Under the pieces are notes generated by a model that was not told where the DNA came from, made no database searches, and saw nothing but the letters and a program-made list of their open reading frames with translations. A program made the translations under genes and the position numbers. A stretch of 64,000 bases of DNA from an uncultured Bacteroidales bacterium (GTDB lineage: Bacteria; Bacteroidota; Bacteroidia; Bacteroidales; P3): NCBI GenBank assembly GCA_900316055.1, contig ONBK01000008.1, positions 1 through 64,000 on the forward strand, in the 5' to 3' direction. The stretch's first letter is position 1; each line of letters starts with the position of its first letter. Positions 53,047 to 62,163 of this stretch are shown here, piece by piece.

Positions 53047-54615
53047 ATGTACAACAAGGAACAAGGATTATATATAGCGCACTGTGATGATGGTGCGCTT
53101 TCTATTTGTGGGCGTATGGCCAACCGTCACGGGCTGATAGCCGGTGCGACCGGCACGGGCAAGACGGTGACGCTGCAGGTGATGGCAGAGACCTTCTGCC
53201 AGGCTGGGGTGCCGTGTTTCATGGCCGACATGAAGGGCGACCTCAGCGGTATTTCGCAGGCTGGGCAGATGAGTTCGTTCATCGAGAAGCGCAAGGACGC
53301 TTTCGGCATCCCCAATCCGCAGTTCCAAGGTTGCCCGGTTCGATTTTATGATGTTTTTGGCGAGCAAGGCCATCCCATCCGTGCCACGGTGAGCCAGATG
53401 GGGCCACAGTTGCTCTCGCGCCTAATGGGTCTCAACGAGACACAGGACGGCGTGCTGAATATTGTGTTCCGCATTGCCGACGAACGCGGTCTGATGTTGC
53501 TTGATATTAAGGACCTGCGGTCGATGCTTGACTATGTGGGCAAGCATGCCAAGGAGTATACCACTCGCTACGGCAATATCTCGTCTGCCACCGTTGGTGC
53601 CATCCAGCGTGCGTTGTTGCAGTTGGAGAGTCAGGGTGCCGAGCTGTTTTTTGGTGAGCCGAGTTTCGATATCTTCGACCTTCTGCAGACCGAAGGCGGC
53701 ATGGGTGTGATGAGTGTGCTGGCTGCCGATAAGCTGATGCTGCAGCCCAAACTCTACAGCACTTTTCTGCTGTGGTTGATGAGCGAGATTTACACCACAT
53801 TGCCCGAAGTGGGTGACATGGAGCTGCCGAAGCTCGTCTTCTTCTTCGACGAGGCTCATATGCTCTTCGACGGCACGTCGAAGGCTATGGTGGACAAGAT
53901 AGAACTAGTGATACGCCTGATACGTTCCAAGGGCGTGGGCATCTATTTTGTCACGCAGAGTCCGATGGACATCCCCGAGAGTATTCTGGGTCAGTTGGGC
54001 AACCGTGTACAGCATGCCCTGCGAGCCTATACCCCCAAGGACCAGAAGGCTGTGAAGACTGCTGCCGACACATTCCGTGCTAATCCCGCGTTCAAGACCG
54101 ATGAGGTTATTATGGAACTGGAGACAGGAGAGGCGTTGGTGAGTTTCCTCGACGAGAAGGGTGCCCCCGGCATAGTTCAGCGGGCCAAGATACTTTTCCC
54201 GCTGAGTCAGATTGGTGCCATCAGCGAGAACCAGCGCAATGACATCGTCCGAGACAGTCGTATTGCAGGCAAATATGACACCATGGTGGACCGCGAGAGC
54301 GCTTTCGAGGTGTTGCTAAAAGAGAGTGAGACTCTTGTCGAGAATGGTGTTTCTGGTAAAACTAGCAGCACTAGTAAAACTAGTTCAACTAAAGATACTG
54401 GTAAGAAGAAAAACCTCCTTGCCAAGATTCTCAAGGCTATCATCACAGCTATCACTGCCACGTTGGCGACACTTGCGGGCACTTTTGTGAGCGACAAGGT
54501 GAGTGGCAAGAAGACCAAGAGTCGCACGTCGGCGACGCAGCGGGTGGTAAAGAATGCCACTGCTGCGGCGACGCGGACGGTAACGCGCGATATACTAGGG
54601 AATTTAATTAAGTAA
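53047..54615 (+). CDS. HerA-like helicase/ATPase (DUF853 family)
   Basis: 522 residues. Walker A GATGTGKT at 33-40 and Walker B FFFDEAHMLFDG near 268 belong to the HerA/FtsK-type ATPase group; MKGDLSGISQAG near 63 and VGIYFVTQSPMDIPESILGQ are typical of DUF853 (YjgR). The family forms rings; its cellular role is unclear. Residues ~438-452 (GKTSSTSKTSSTKDTGK) are the translation of a CTAG tract in the linker before a basic C-terminal tail that holds one hydrophobic segment (AIITAITATLATLAGTFV). Confidence 0.85.
   Translation: MYNKEQGLYIAHCDDGALSICGRMANRHGLIAGATGTGKTVTLQVMAETFCQAGVPCFMADMKGDLSGISQAGQMSSFIEKRKDAFGIPNPQFQGCPVRFYDVFGEQGHPIRATVSQMGPQLLSRLMGLNETQDGVLNIVFRIADERGLMLLDIKDLRSMLDYVGKHAKEYTTRYGNISSATVGAIQRALLQLESQGAELFFGEPSFDIFDLLQTEGGMGVMSVLAADKLMLQPKLYSTFLLWLMSEIYTTLPEVGDMELPKLVFFFDEAHMLFDGTSKAMVDKIELVIRLIRSKGVGIYFVTQSPMDIPESILGQLGNRVQHALRAYTPKDQKAVKTAADTFRANPAFKTDEVIMELETGEALVSFLDEKGAPGIVQRAKILFPLSQIGAISENQRNDIVRDSRIAGKYDTMVDRESAFEVLLKESETLVENGVSGKTSSTSKTSSTKDTGKKKNLLAKILKAIITAITATLATLAGTFVSDKVSGKKTKSRTSATQRVVKNATAAATRTVTRDILGNLIK
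54355..54395 (+). repeat. 9-bp CTAG tract inside the HerA-like gene
   Basis: CTAG at 54362, 54371 and 54380, CTAA at 54389, exact 9-base period; translated as Lys-Thr-Ser / Ser-Thr-Ser tripeptides. Confidence 0.85.
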
Positions 54616-54633
54616 CGTTTAAAGATTATCGAT

Positions 54634-55098
54634 ATGAAAAAACATTTGTCCTTTCATTCCTTTTCTCTTCCTTTCACTCCCCGTTACTCTCTAATTATCC
54701 TTTCTCTTTTCACTTTTTGTTTCTCACTTTCGCAGGCCCAGACCTATGTGGGTACGATGAAGATGGGGAAGGAAGTCCAGAAGGATGTCTGGGTGAAGTA
54801 TGAGGTGAATCAGGATTCGACGGGTACTTGCAATGTTATGATTTACCGTGTTCTGAAGGACGTGGTGAAGCCGTATAAAATCGACCTTCTGATTCCTGGC
54901 ATCGATGTGAAACCCAGTACTCAGCGCACGACGTTGGTTTGTTATAATATCGTGCCGCAGTGCGAGGGTAAGGATGTGCCTGAATACTTGGTGGAGAAGT
55001 TGCAGGGGTCGGTGATGTTTAATGTGTTGAGTTTTTCCTGTACCATCGACGGTAAGCAATATGTCTACCGAGGGGTGGTCAACCGCAGAGCAGAATAA
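54634..55098 (+). CDS. secreted protein of unknown function
   Basis: 154 residues. The N-terminal 35 residues are an unusually long signal peptide rich in Phe/Ser/Leu, whose DNA is a pyrimidine run of CTTTCAC-like words. The mature part (QTYVGTMKMGKEVQKDVWVK, then GTCNVMIYRVL) looks like a small beta-rich domain, possibly calycin-like as in other Bacteroidales proteins, but I cannot assign it. It is 18 bases behind the HerA-like gene and ends at a terminator. Confidence 0.6.
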   Translation: MKKHLSFHSFSLPFTPRYSLIILSLFTFCFSLSQAQTYVGTMKMGKEVQKDVWVKYEVNQDSTGTCNVMIYRVLKDVVKPYKIDLLIPGIDVKPSTQRTTLVCYNIVPQCEGKDVPEYLVEKLQGSVMFNVLSFSCTIDGKQYVYRGVVNRRAE

Positions 55099-55128
55099 AA
55101 AACGGGGGCCGTTCAACCCCCGTTTTTT
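55097..55128. terminator. bidirectional terminator between convergent genes
   Basis: ACGGGGG / CCCCCGT with A-rich left and T-rich right extensions (55097-55108 and 55117-55128), loop of eight bases, T run after. Confidence 0.85.
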
Positions 55129-55144
55129 TATTATTTTCACTTTT

Positions 55145-56656
55145 TTATTTCTCAGGTGCAAGCAGCAGCGTTCCTACGCTGCTATTCCATGTAGACAGGA
55201 GTTGACGATACTGGGCGTATTCTTCCACGTCGATGAGAGTTTTTTCAATCTTGATGCGGCGGATGACTTTGATTTTGTTGCCTTTCTGTTGGATGCTGAT
55301 TTCCACGTTGCCGATGCCGGGGTGATTGGCTTTGCGGCTGATGTCACCGCCGAGGAGTTTTAATCCCTTGTCGATGGAGAAGGACTGCTCAACGTTGACA
55401 TCGCAGGCTATTGTGCTCAGAGGTGTGGTGCGTACATAGGGGAGGTGACTGACCTCGGGGAGCGACAAGCGGTAGGGGATAGCTGGAATATGGAGACAAA
55501 GGAAGCCGTCCTCGAGAGCCACGACGGATGCTTTCTCCTCTTCGCCGATGAAGTCGAACTTCTCTACTTCGTCGTGGGCTTTCCCATTGATGTCGATAGG
55601 CTCTTTGCGCCGCACGTTAAGGCGGTACTCGACGGTGTCGATGAAGATACCTACCTCGTCCATGTTGTCGCCTATGACGCGGGCGCGGTAGCCTTCGCCG
55701 TTAAGGATGGCGGTGAGCAGAACGGCCTTGTCGATAGCGGTGCCGCAACCGGTCTGCCAGGTGACCTGGGGAGTGGAGTGGACGTATCCGAGGTGCGAGG
55801 GATGGATGTCGTTGAGATGGATGTTGTCGAGCACGAAGTCGCGAATTTTTCCGATATTCATTAGTTCGTCGTTGCCGGTAATCTGCTGGGCTATAGCGTC
55901 GGCAGATTCTTTGAAGGGTTTCTGGTCGAAGGCAGGTGTGTGCTCGGGGATGCTGTTGTATAGGCGCAGAGTGGGGTTGATATCGGAGGGCATGTAAGGC
56001 TCATGCGGAGCCTGTGGCATATTGATGAATGAGAACTGGAGGTGTTTGGTGGAATTATCTTCGTCTATACTCGTTGTACGGGTTATGCCACCGTCAGGCA
56101 GATATTGGTTGCCGAGGAAGTCCCATTTCACATCCATGTCTTTAGGGTAGCTCACCACCACATCCATTTTTTCCACGGGGCATTCCCGTTTTATAGGGAG
56201 GCTCTCATAGAGGAGGTTGTACTTGCGGTGGATGGTGTAGTCTACCACGATGACGCACCCTAGCTCCATGCCGGTATGTACCATGGCGAGTTCGCGCATG
56301 TGGTTGAAACGACCGCAGTCGGCACACTCCTCGGGCAGTTGGTAGACGAAGGCGTTCTGTGGCATCTCCACACGGCTGCCGTCGAGTTGGCGGGTGTAAA
56401 CCTCGTTGATAATCACCTCCTCGAGGTCGGGATTGTAGACCACGAAGGTCTCGCCTTTATCGGCATAGGCGGTGAGGGCGCGGTTGCGGAGAATCTGCAC
56501 TTCATGACGATAGTGGTAGTCGCTGCTGCCGTCAGCATTCAACGTCCACTCATAGCGCAGCAGTTTGTAGACAGCATCGGGCTGCTGGGCTTTTAAAGTG
56601 GAAAGAGGAAAGTGGAAGGTGGAAAGTATTGCTGCAATAAAAAGTATCTTTTTCAT
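55145..56656 (-). CDS. DUF3857 / transglutaminase-like protein, shorter paralogue
   Basis: 503 residues. Signal peptide MKKILFIAAILSTFHFPLST, then DUF3857 (YEWTLNADGSSDYHYRHEVQ, YADKGETFVVYNPDLEEV) and a transglutaminase-like region with TGCGTAIDKAVLLTAILNGE (Cys near 312) and, after it, a divergent C-terminal domain. The catalytic His and Asp are not obvious, so it may be inactive. It follows the larger DUF3857 gene by 24 bases, likely one operon. The signal-peptide core is encoded by a five-unit TGGAAAG heptamer run. Confidence 0.8.
   Translation of the reverse strand: MKKILFIAAILSTFHFPLSTLKAQQPDAVYKLLRYEWTLNADGSSDYHYRHEVQILRNRALTAYADKGETFVVYNPDLEEVIINEVYTRQLDGSRVEMPQNAFVYQLPEECADCGRFNHMRELAMVHTGMELGCVIVVDYTIHRKYNLLYESLPIKRECPVEKMDVVVSYPKDMDVKWDFLGNQYLPDGGITRTTSIDEDNSTKHLQFSFINMPQAPHEPYMPSDINPTLRLYNSIPEHTPAFDQKPFKESADAIAQQITGNDELMNIGKIRDFVLDNIHLNDIHPSHLGYVHSTPQVTWQTGCGTAIDKAVLLTAILNGEGYRARVIGDNMDEVGIFIDTVEYRLNVRRKEPIDINGKAHDEVEKFDFIGEEEKASVVALEDGFLCLHIPAIPYRLSLPEVSHLPYVRTTPLSTIACDVNVEQSFSIDKGLKLLGGDISRKANHPGIGNVEISIQQKGNKIKVIRRIKIEKTLIDVEEYAQYRQLLSTWNSSVGTLLLAPEK
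56592..56626 (-). repeat. heptamer tract forming a signal-peptide core
   Basis: On the + strand TTTAAAG, TGGAAAG, AGGAAAG, TGGAAGG, TGGAAAG at exact 7-base steps. On the coding strand they read CTTTCCA-like units and encode STFHFPLSTLK. Confidence 0.8.
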
Positions 56657-56680
56657 GGCTATAATAATCTATTGTCTTAA

Positions 56681-58672
56681 CTACTTAGTCAAAATTACAG
56701 GTGTTTCGGAGACCATTACTTGGGCTTTGGCACTGGCACGGAAGGCGGGCCAGTCCTCGGCATCATAGAGGCGTTTGCCGAAGACTATCTGCTCGCCGAA
56801 GTTCAGTTTGTTGCCCTCCATCTGGAATCCACAGCCAAAAGAAGCGGCGGGGTTGGCGATGCCGTCGACCATGGGGTAGTGGAGCATCGTGGGGACGAAA
56901 GGCAGGGTGATGGTCTCGCGGATGTCGACCAGTCGCGAACAGCGGTCGGCGAAAGGCTGTGTGCGGGTCTCGGGGGTGAGGTTGAAGTTGAGGTGGCTCA
57001 TGGCGCGGCGGAAGAGGTTGCGGGCGCTGAGGGGGATGAAGGTGATGACGTTCTTGTCGACGGTGGCATAGTAGGGGATGCGGTAGCGGTAGGTGATGGA
57101 AATGGGGTGGTCGAGGTAGCCGTCGGGCTCGCTATACTGGATGTCGAGGATTTCGGCGTTGGGGGCTACGCGGAGCAGTTCGAGCTCGAGGTTGCTGCGC
57201 CATTCGCTCTGGCGGGTGGCGAAAATGCCGCGTACGGAGGCGTCGCTTTGGCCTTCGGCGGTGATGGTGAGAGAGCCTGTGAGGGTGCCGTCGTTGTCGA
57301 TGGCACTCTCACCAAGGATGCGGAGGTAGTGGTTCTCGGCGGGCGAGATGGGAGTCTCCATGAGGTCGCAGCCTTCGGCGGTGCCGATAAGGTATCCCTG
57401 CTGCTGCTCGGCACTGCTCCATAGTTCACGCACATTGGGAACCCAGGTGGGATCGAGCATGAGGAACTGCCTGTTGCGCAGCTGTACAGCGCAGACGCTG
57501 TGATTGAATTGGTCGGCAGGGATGCGGTCGATGCGCTCGCCCGCCATGGTCATGGCGGCATAGGCTTTGAAACCTGCAGCGCGGAGGAAGCCGATGAGCG
57601 TAGAGGCTTTGTCTTTGCAGACGCCACAACGGTCGGTGTAGTTCATCTGTTGGTTGTGGAGGGTGAATCCTTCGCCGGGACCCATGGAGATACCGGCATA
57701 GCGGATATTATCGGCTACCCAGTGGGTGAGGATGCTGATGCTATCCATTTCGTCTTTGGCACCACTGAGCAACTCGTTTACTTTCTGCTGTACCTCGGGG
57801 GTGGTTTTGAAACTGCCGTAGTCCTCGTTTACACCAAAAAACCAGCGGCTTTTGGCCTGCCAATCAGGACTGGTGGAGAGAAGCAGTTTGCACTGGATGT
57901 CGTTGTTTGCCAGGGCGCGGGGCTCGCGCTTCAGTGGCATGATGTCCTCCTTATTGGTGAAGGTATAGAGGCTACGTCCGGCTTCATCGGCGGCCTCTCG
58001 TTTCACTTCGAGTTCGCCGTTGTAAACCTTGTACTGCACATTCTTGCTGTCAAGAATGTTAAGCTGGTAGACTTTGTGTTGCACGGGCTGGTCGCTCCAG
58101 AAGGGAACGATGTCGTAGTAGTGACCTCGCATGGGAGGCACATAGCGGTCCTCGTTATTGGGCAGGGCGGCGAAGGTGCTGTTAAGGCTGGGCACCTCAT
58201 CCTGCAGTAATGCATAGGTGTATCCTTTCTTGTAGGTCCACACCTCGAGTTTGTCGCCGAGGTTGAGGTGGCCTATCTCGACCATTTTCTGGCTGGAACC
58301 CCAGTAGATGAGGCGGGCTGGTGCCACATAGTCGTAGACCAAGATGTTGTTCTCTCGGTCAGGCCAGAGGAGTGTGTCGGTATGACCGCTGGCGCGGTGG
58401 ACGAGCACACGCTCGATATTGCAGTAGGCCGACAGAGGGTCGTAGTCAATCTTGTAGGTGCTGTAGTCAGAGCATCCTTTGAAGGAGTACATCTCGATGC
58501 ACTTGTGGTTGAGTACATGACTGAGGCCGGACTCCTCCATGTAGACGCCTGTGGAGTCGAAGAGAGTGACGGTGTTGCTGCCGGCATATTTACCGGGAAG
58601 AGCCTTGTACTGCGCTGTGGCGAACGAGGCTGTGGCCGCTAACAGCGTGAGGAATACGAATGCTTTTTTCAT
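56681..58672 (-). CDS. DUF3857 and transglutaminase-like domain protein
   Basis: 663 residues. Signal peptide MKKAFVFLTLLAATASFATA; DUF3857 over ~30-230 (VTLFDSTGVYMEESGLSHVL); transglutaminase-like core near 300-440 with DRCGVCKDKASTLIGFLRAA (Cys), DQFNHSVCAVQL (His) and LMLDPTW (Asp); a C-terminal beta domain follows. The triad is complete. Such periplasmic proteins come in pairs in Bacteroidota, as here; their substrates are not known. Confidence 0.85.
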   Translation of the reverse strand: MKKAFVFLTLLAATASFATAQYKALPGKYAGSNTVTLFDSTGVYMEESGLSHVLNHKCIEMYSFKGCSDYSTYKIDYDPLSAYCNIERVLVHRASGHTDTLLWPDRENNILVYDYVAPARLIYWGSSQKMVEIGHLNLGDKLEVWTYKKGYTYALLQDEVPSLNSTFAALPNNEDRYVPPMRGHYYDIVPFWSDQPVQHKVYQLNILDSKNVQYKVYNGELEVKREAADEAGRSLYTFTNKEDIMPLKREPRALANNDIQCKLLLSTSPDWQAKSRWFFGVNEDYGSFKTTPEVQQKVNELLSGAKDEMDSISILTHWVADNIRYAGISMGPGEGFTLHNQQMNYTDRCGVCKDKASTLIGFLRAAGFKAYAAMTMAGERIDRIPADQFNHSVCAVQLRNRQFLMLDPTWVPNVRELWSSAEQQQGYLIGTAEGCDLMETPISPAENHYLRILGESAIDNDGTLTGSLTITAEGQSDASVRGIFATRQSEWRSNLELELLRVAPNAEILDIQYSEPDGYLDHPISITYRYRIPYYATVDKNVITFIPLSARNLFRRAMSHLNFNLTPETRTQPFADRCSRLVDIRETITLPFVPTMLHYPMVDGIANPAASFGCGFQMEGNKLNFGEQIVFGKRLYDAEDWPAFRASAKAQVMVSETPVILTK

Positions 58673-58697
58673 ATAAATGAGTACTATTATTAAAATG

Positions 58698-58705
58698 CAA
58701 AGATA
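58698..58705 (-). promoter_or_regulatory. -7 box of the DUF3857 operon
   Basis: TATCTTTG on the minus strand (58705-58698) followed by CATTTT, 26 bases before the ATG at 58672. Confidence 0.6.
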
Positions 58706-58806
58706 CGAAAAAAATGAAAAACGAAAAAGGAAAAAATGAAAATTTTATTGGACTCTTGGGTTATTAATAAAAAATAAACCTCCAATCGTATGTTGGAGGT
58801 TCTTAG

Positions 58807-58877
58807 TTGTCCTACCTGGATTCGAACCAAGACAAGCTGATCCAGAGTCAGATGTGCTACCGTTACACCATAGGACA
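58807..58877 (-). tRNA. tRNA-Gln (anticodon CTG)
   Basis: 71 bases on the minus strand. Acceptor TGTCCTA / TAGGACA, D arm GGTGTAACGGTAGCAC, anticodon loop CTCTGGA, T arm with GGTTCGAATCC, discriminator A. The top pair of the anticodon stem is mismatched. Transcribed from the promoter at 58918-58948. Confidence 0.93.
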
Positions 58878-58917
58878 ATGCCTTGTAAAGGGTTGCTTTT
58901 TCTCTCAAAAGCGGGTG

Positions 58918-58948
58918 CAAAAGTACAACCTTTTTTGAAACTGACAAA
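58918..58948 (-). promoter_or_regulatory. tRNA-Gln promoter
   Basis: On the minus strand: TTTG (58948-58945), a 19-base spacer, TACTTTTG (58925-58918). Spacer and initial transcribed bases match the tRNA-Gly promoter at 42761-42791. Confidence 0.85.
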
Positions 58949-59090
58949 ATTTTTTTGAATTTAATGATTTTGATTTACAATTAAAAATTGATTTACAGTG
59001 TGTTGTTTTCTCAAAAAAAATCAGCACAATATTTTTTGGTTATGTGCGTTATCTACTAAAATTGTTTTGTAATTATTTTTTTTGAGCTTT

Positions 59091-60221
59091 ATGAATATCA
59101 TTATTACCGGCGGTGCCGGATTTATCGGAAGCCATGTAGTGCGGTTGTTTGTCAATAAGTACCCACAGTACAAGATTATCAACCTCGACAAACTAACCTA
59201 CGCCGGCAACCTCGCCAATCTTAAGGACATTGAGGACAAGCCCAACTACAAATTCGTCCGCATGGACATCTGCGATTTCGACGGTGTCTATAAGCTGATG
59301 CAGGACGAGCATGTCGACGGCATTATTCATCTGGCTGCTGAGAGCCATGTGGATCGCAGCATCAAGGACCCCTTCACCTTCGCACAGACGAACGTGATGG
59401 GTACCCTCAGTTTGTTGCAGGCTGCCAAACTCTACTGGGAGAGCCTACCGGAGAAATTCGAGGGCAAACGTTTCTATCATATCTCGACCGACGAGGTGTA
59501 TGGCGCCCTGGAGATGACGCATCCCGAGGGTGTCAAGCCTCCATTCACCACCAAGGCCTCCAGCGGTGAGCACCATATGGCCTACGGCGAGAAATTCTTC
59601 ACCGAAGACCTCAAATACCAGCCCCACAGCCCTTACAGTGCCGCCAAGGCCTCGAGCGACCACTTCGTGCGCGCCTTCCACGACACCTATGGTCTGCCCA
59701 CCGTCGTCACCAACTGCTCCAACAACTACGGCCCCTATCAGTTCCCCGAGAAGCTGATACCCCTATTCATTAATAATATACGTCATCGCAAACCCCTGCC
59801 CGTCTACGGCAAGGGCGAGAACGTGCGCGACTGGCTGTATGTCGAAGACCACGCCCGCGCCATCGACCTTATCTTCCATCAGGGCAAGATTGCCGAGACC
59901 TACAACATCGGCGGCTTCAACGAGTGGAAGAACATCGACATCATCAAGGTGGTCATCAACACCGTCGACCGCCTGCTGGGCCGTCCCGAGGGGCAAGACA
60001 TGGACCTCATCACCTATGTCACCGACCGCGCCGGCCACGACATGCGCTACGCCATCGACAGCAGCAAGCTGCAGCGCGAGCTCGGCTGGGAGCCCAGCCT
60101 CCAGTTCGAGGAAGGCATCGAGAAGACCGTCCGCTGGTACCTCGACAACCAGGAGTGGATGGACAACGTCACCTCCGGCGACTATCTGAAGTACTACGAG
60201 GACATGTACGCCGGTAGATAA
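59091..60221 (+). CDS. rfbB: dTDP-glucose 4,6-dehydratase
   Basis: 376 residues of the extended short-chain dehydrogenase family. NAD motif GGAGFIGSH at 7-15, HLAAESHVDRS near 81-91, STDEVYG near 133 with the active-site Asp-Glu pair, and the catalytic Tyr182-x3-Lys186 in YSAAKAS. It makes dTDP-4-keto-6-deoxyglucose for rhamnose and related sugars. The frame opens at a TTG (59082); ATG 59091 is the likely start. The partners rfbA, rfbC and rfbD are not adjacent. Confidence 0.95.
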   Translation: MNIIITGGAGFIGSHVVRLFVNKYPQYKIINLDKLTYAGNLANLKDIEDKPNYKFVRMDICDFDGVYKLMQDEHVDGIIHLAAESHVDRSIKDPFTFAQTNVMGTLSLLQAAKLYWESLPEKFEGKRFYHISTDEVYGALEMTHPEGVKPPFTTKASSGEHHMAYGEKFFTEDLKYQPHSPYSAAKASSDHFVRAFHDTYGLPTVVTNCSNNYGPYQFPEKLIPLFINNIRHRKPLPVYGKGENVRDWLYVEDHARAIDLIFHQGKIAETYNIGGFNEWKNIDIIKVVINTVDRLLGRPEGQDMDLITYVTDRAGHDMRYAIDSSKLQRELGWEPSLQFEEGIEKTVRWYLDNQEWMDNVTSGDYLKYYEDMYAGR

Positions 60222-60250
60222 CCCCGCCCACCCATTTGTTAAAAAATCAT

Positions 60251-60275
60251 AAAGACCATCAATGCGATGGTCTTT
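60251..60275 (+). terminator. terminator behind rfbB
   Basis: AAAGACCATC-AATGC-GATGGTCTTT (60251-60260 and 60266-60275) followed by a run of T. Confidence 0.9.
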
Positions 60276-60353
60276 TTTTTGCTCCCCAAACGTTAAAATC
60301 ACAAATACAGGTCAAACTAACACACTCTTCGCACAATCAACCTATTAACTACC

Positions 60354-60405
60354 TACCAACACCCTACCAACTCCTACCACGGTAGGAGTTGGTAGGGTGT
60401 TGGTA
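60354..60405. repeat. perfect 25-bp palindrome built from 11-bp words
   Basis: Arms 60354-60378 and 60381-60405 pair without mismatch around a two-base centre. Each arm is two CTACCAACACC-like 11-mers plus CTACC. The same words form the tract at 16902-16950. It is the main content of the 314-base gap between rfbB and the blaI-like gene; the rest is A/T-rich leader with no clear -7 box. Confidence 0.85.
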
Positions 60406-60535
60406 AGGGCTTCGTAGGTAGAATATCGCTACCCGGTAACAACCTTTTTTCTATTTTTTTTCATCTGGACGCAATAAAGAAATATTTTCTTCGTTCTTTA
60501 ACTAGAATTTTAATTACAGAATAATACTTATAATT

Positions 60536-60889
60536 ATGAATAAGGAACTGACAAAGGCCGAGGAACAGGTGATGCAAGCCTTATGGAAAATTGAGAAAGG
60601 GTTTGCAAATGAAATTGTTGCAGCCGTAGAGAGTGACGCTGCATACAACACGGTGCTCACCGTGGTGCGCATCCTGGAGCAGAAGGGCTTCGTGGCGCAT
60701 GAGACCTTCAACCGCTCGAACCGCTATTATCCGCTCATTTCGCGAGAAGAGTATATGAAACAGATGCTGGGAGGCATTGCGCACCGCTGGTTCGGCTCGT
60801 CGCCGCGGGCACTGGTGTCGTTCCTGGTAGACAAAAAAGAGGTCTCCCTCGAGGATCTTGAAACAATCACTAAAGAACTTGAGTCATGA
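60536..60889 (+). CDS. BlaI/MecI/CopY family transcriptional repressor
   Basis: 117 residues. The N-terminal winged helix (LTKAEEQVMQALWKIEKGFA, AYNTVLTVVRILEQKGFVAH) and the C-terminal dimerisation helix are those of BlaI/MecI repressors. The protease site usual in this family cannot be placed with certainty. The stop codon overlaps the start of the M56 gene, so the two form the classic repressor-sensor pair. Confidence 0.93.
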   Translation: MNKELTKAEEQVMQALWKIEKGFANEIVAAVESDAAYNTVLTVVRILEQKGFVAHETFNRSNRYYPLISREEYMKQMLGGIAHRWFGSSPRALVSFLVDKKEVSLEDLETITKELES

Positions 60890-62163
60890 TACGCTGGATG
60901 CTTTTTTCGACTTTGGCGGCAGGCCTTCTCTATGGTCTGTACACTCTCACGCTTCGCCGTGACCGCTGGTTGCAGTTGAATCTTTGGTATCTGCTGGTGG
61001 CACTTCCGTTCAGTATCCTGGTTCCGCACCTTCCGATACCTGACTTTTTTGGTGCCGCATCGTTGTCGGTCGCTTCGGCAGAGAATTTTCTGGTGACTCT
61101 AGCCCCGGTTGAAATATCGGCCTCGTCGGCGCCACAAGCGCTCAGGTTGATGGATGTGGTTCTCAATACCTATCTCATCGGCCTTGCGGTATGTTTCGCC
61201 TGGCTTGTGTTCCAGATGGTTGCACAGGCGATGATTGTCGTCAGGCTCCGGCGGAAACATGGGGTCTATGGGGAGGGTGACGGCTTCGACATCCCCCGCC
61301 GTGCATCGCTCATCCTCACGGACGACGATACCGCACCCTATTCCTTCTTTAACCAGATAGTGGTCGGCACACGCGGCCTCAGCGACGAGGAGTTGCGTTG
61401 TATCCTCGCCCATGAGTCGCATCATGTGAGACAAAACCATTCGATCGACCTTCTCTTCGCGCGGATGCTGTGCTGCATGGCGTGGTTCAATCCCTTTGTA
61501 TGGCTGATGCTGAGGGAGATACGCGCCGTTCAGGAGTTTCAGGCCGACGCCGCCTCGCTCGGCGCTTGCGGCCGCGAGGACTATCTGCACCTGCTCTACA
61601 GGCAGGTCACCGGTACCGGATATGGCCATATCACCAATAATTTCCAAAGTATTAACATCAAAAAACGCATTGTTATGATGAACACAAAGAAATCGCGCTT
61701 CGGCGCATGGAAAGCACTGGCGGCGCTGCCCGTGGCGGCATTGTTGATGATGGTGGGTTGCAAGCCCGCGACATCTGAAATTGTCGACTCCGAGAAGCAG
61801 GCGGTGGTTGAGCCTCAGGCTACCGTCGAGCCAGAACTCTTCGACCCTCAAACTGCTCCCGAGGGATTTATTCCTCCCGAATATCCTGACGGCGAGAAAG
61901 CCCTTTACAAGTATCTTGCTGAAAACATCCACTATCCCGAACAGGCCAAGGCCGACGGCATCGAAGGTAAAGTGTTTGTCCGTTTTATTGTGAGGGACAA
62001 CGGAGACATCGTCAATGTCGAGGTGGAGCGTGGCATCGGTGGCGGATGCGATGAGGAGGCAATGCGCGTGATTAAAAGCATGCCCAAATGGATACCTGCC
62101 ACAAGCGAGGGCAAAGTTGTAAACGTGCAATACGTCATTCCTATCAACTTCAAACTGCAATGA
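60886..62163 (+). CDS. BlaR1-like M56 metallopeptidase fused to a TonB C-terminal domain
   Basis: 425 residues. Membrane helices near 4-20, 32-48, 95-120 and ~195-210. Zinc site HESHH at 176-180 (HExxH) in ILAHESHHVRQNHSIDLLFA, followed by the Glu of EIRAVQEFQADAAS. The helix near 280-295 (AALPVAALLMMVGC) leads into a Pro/Glu linker and a TonB C-terminal domain at 340-425 (EGKVFVRFIVRDNGDIVNVE). In BlaR1 the peptidase cleaves the repressor when a signal is sensed; here a TonB domain replaces the penicillin-sensing domain, a form common in Bacteroidota. Confidence 0.92.
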   Translation: MIRWMLFSTLAAGLLYGLYTLTLRRDRWLQLNLWYLLVALPFSILVPHLPIPDFFGAASLSVASAENFLVTLAPVEISASSAPQALRLMDVVLNTYLIGLAVCFAWLVFQMVAQAMIVVRLRRKHGVYGEGDGFDIPRRASLILTDDDTAPYSFFNQIVVGTRGLSDEELRCILAHESHHVRQNHSIDLLFARMLCCMAWFNPFVWLMLREIRAVQEFQADAASLGACGREDYLHLLYRQVTGTGYGHITNNFQSINIKKRIVMMNTKKSRFGAWKALAALPVAALLMMVGCKPATSEIVDSEKQAVVEPQATVEPELFDPQTAPEGFIPPEYPDGEKALYKYLAENIHYPEQAKADGIEGKVFVRFIVRDNGDIVNVEVERGIGGGCDEEAMRVIKSMPKWIPATSEGKVVNVQYVIPINFKLQ

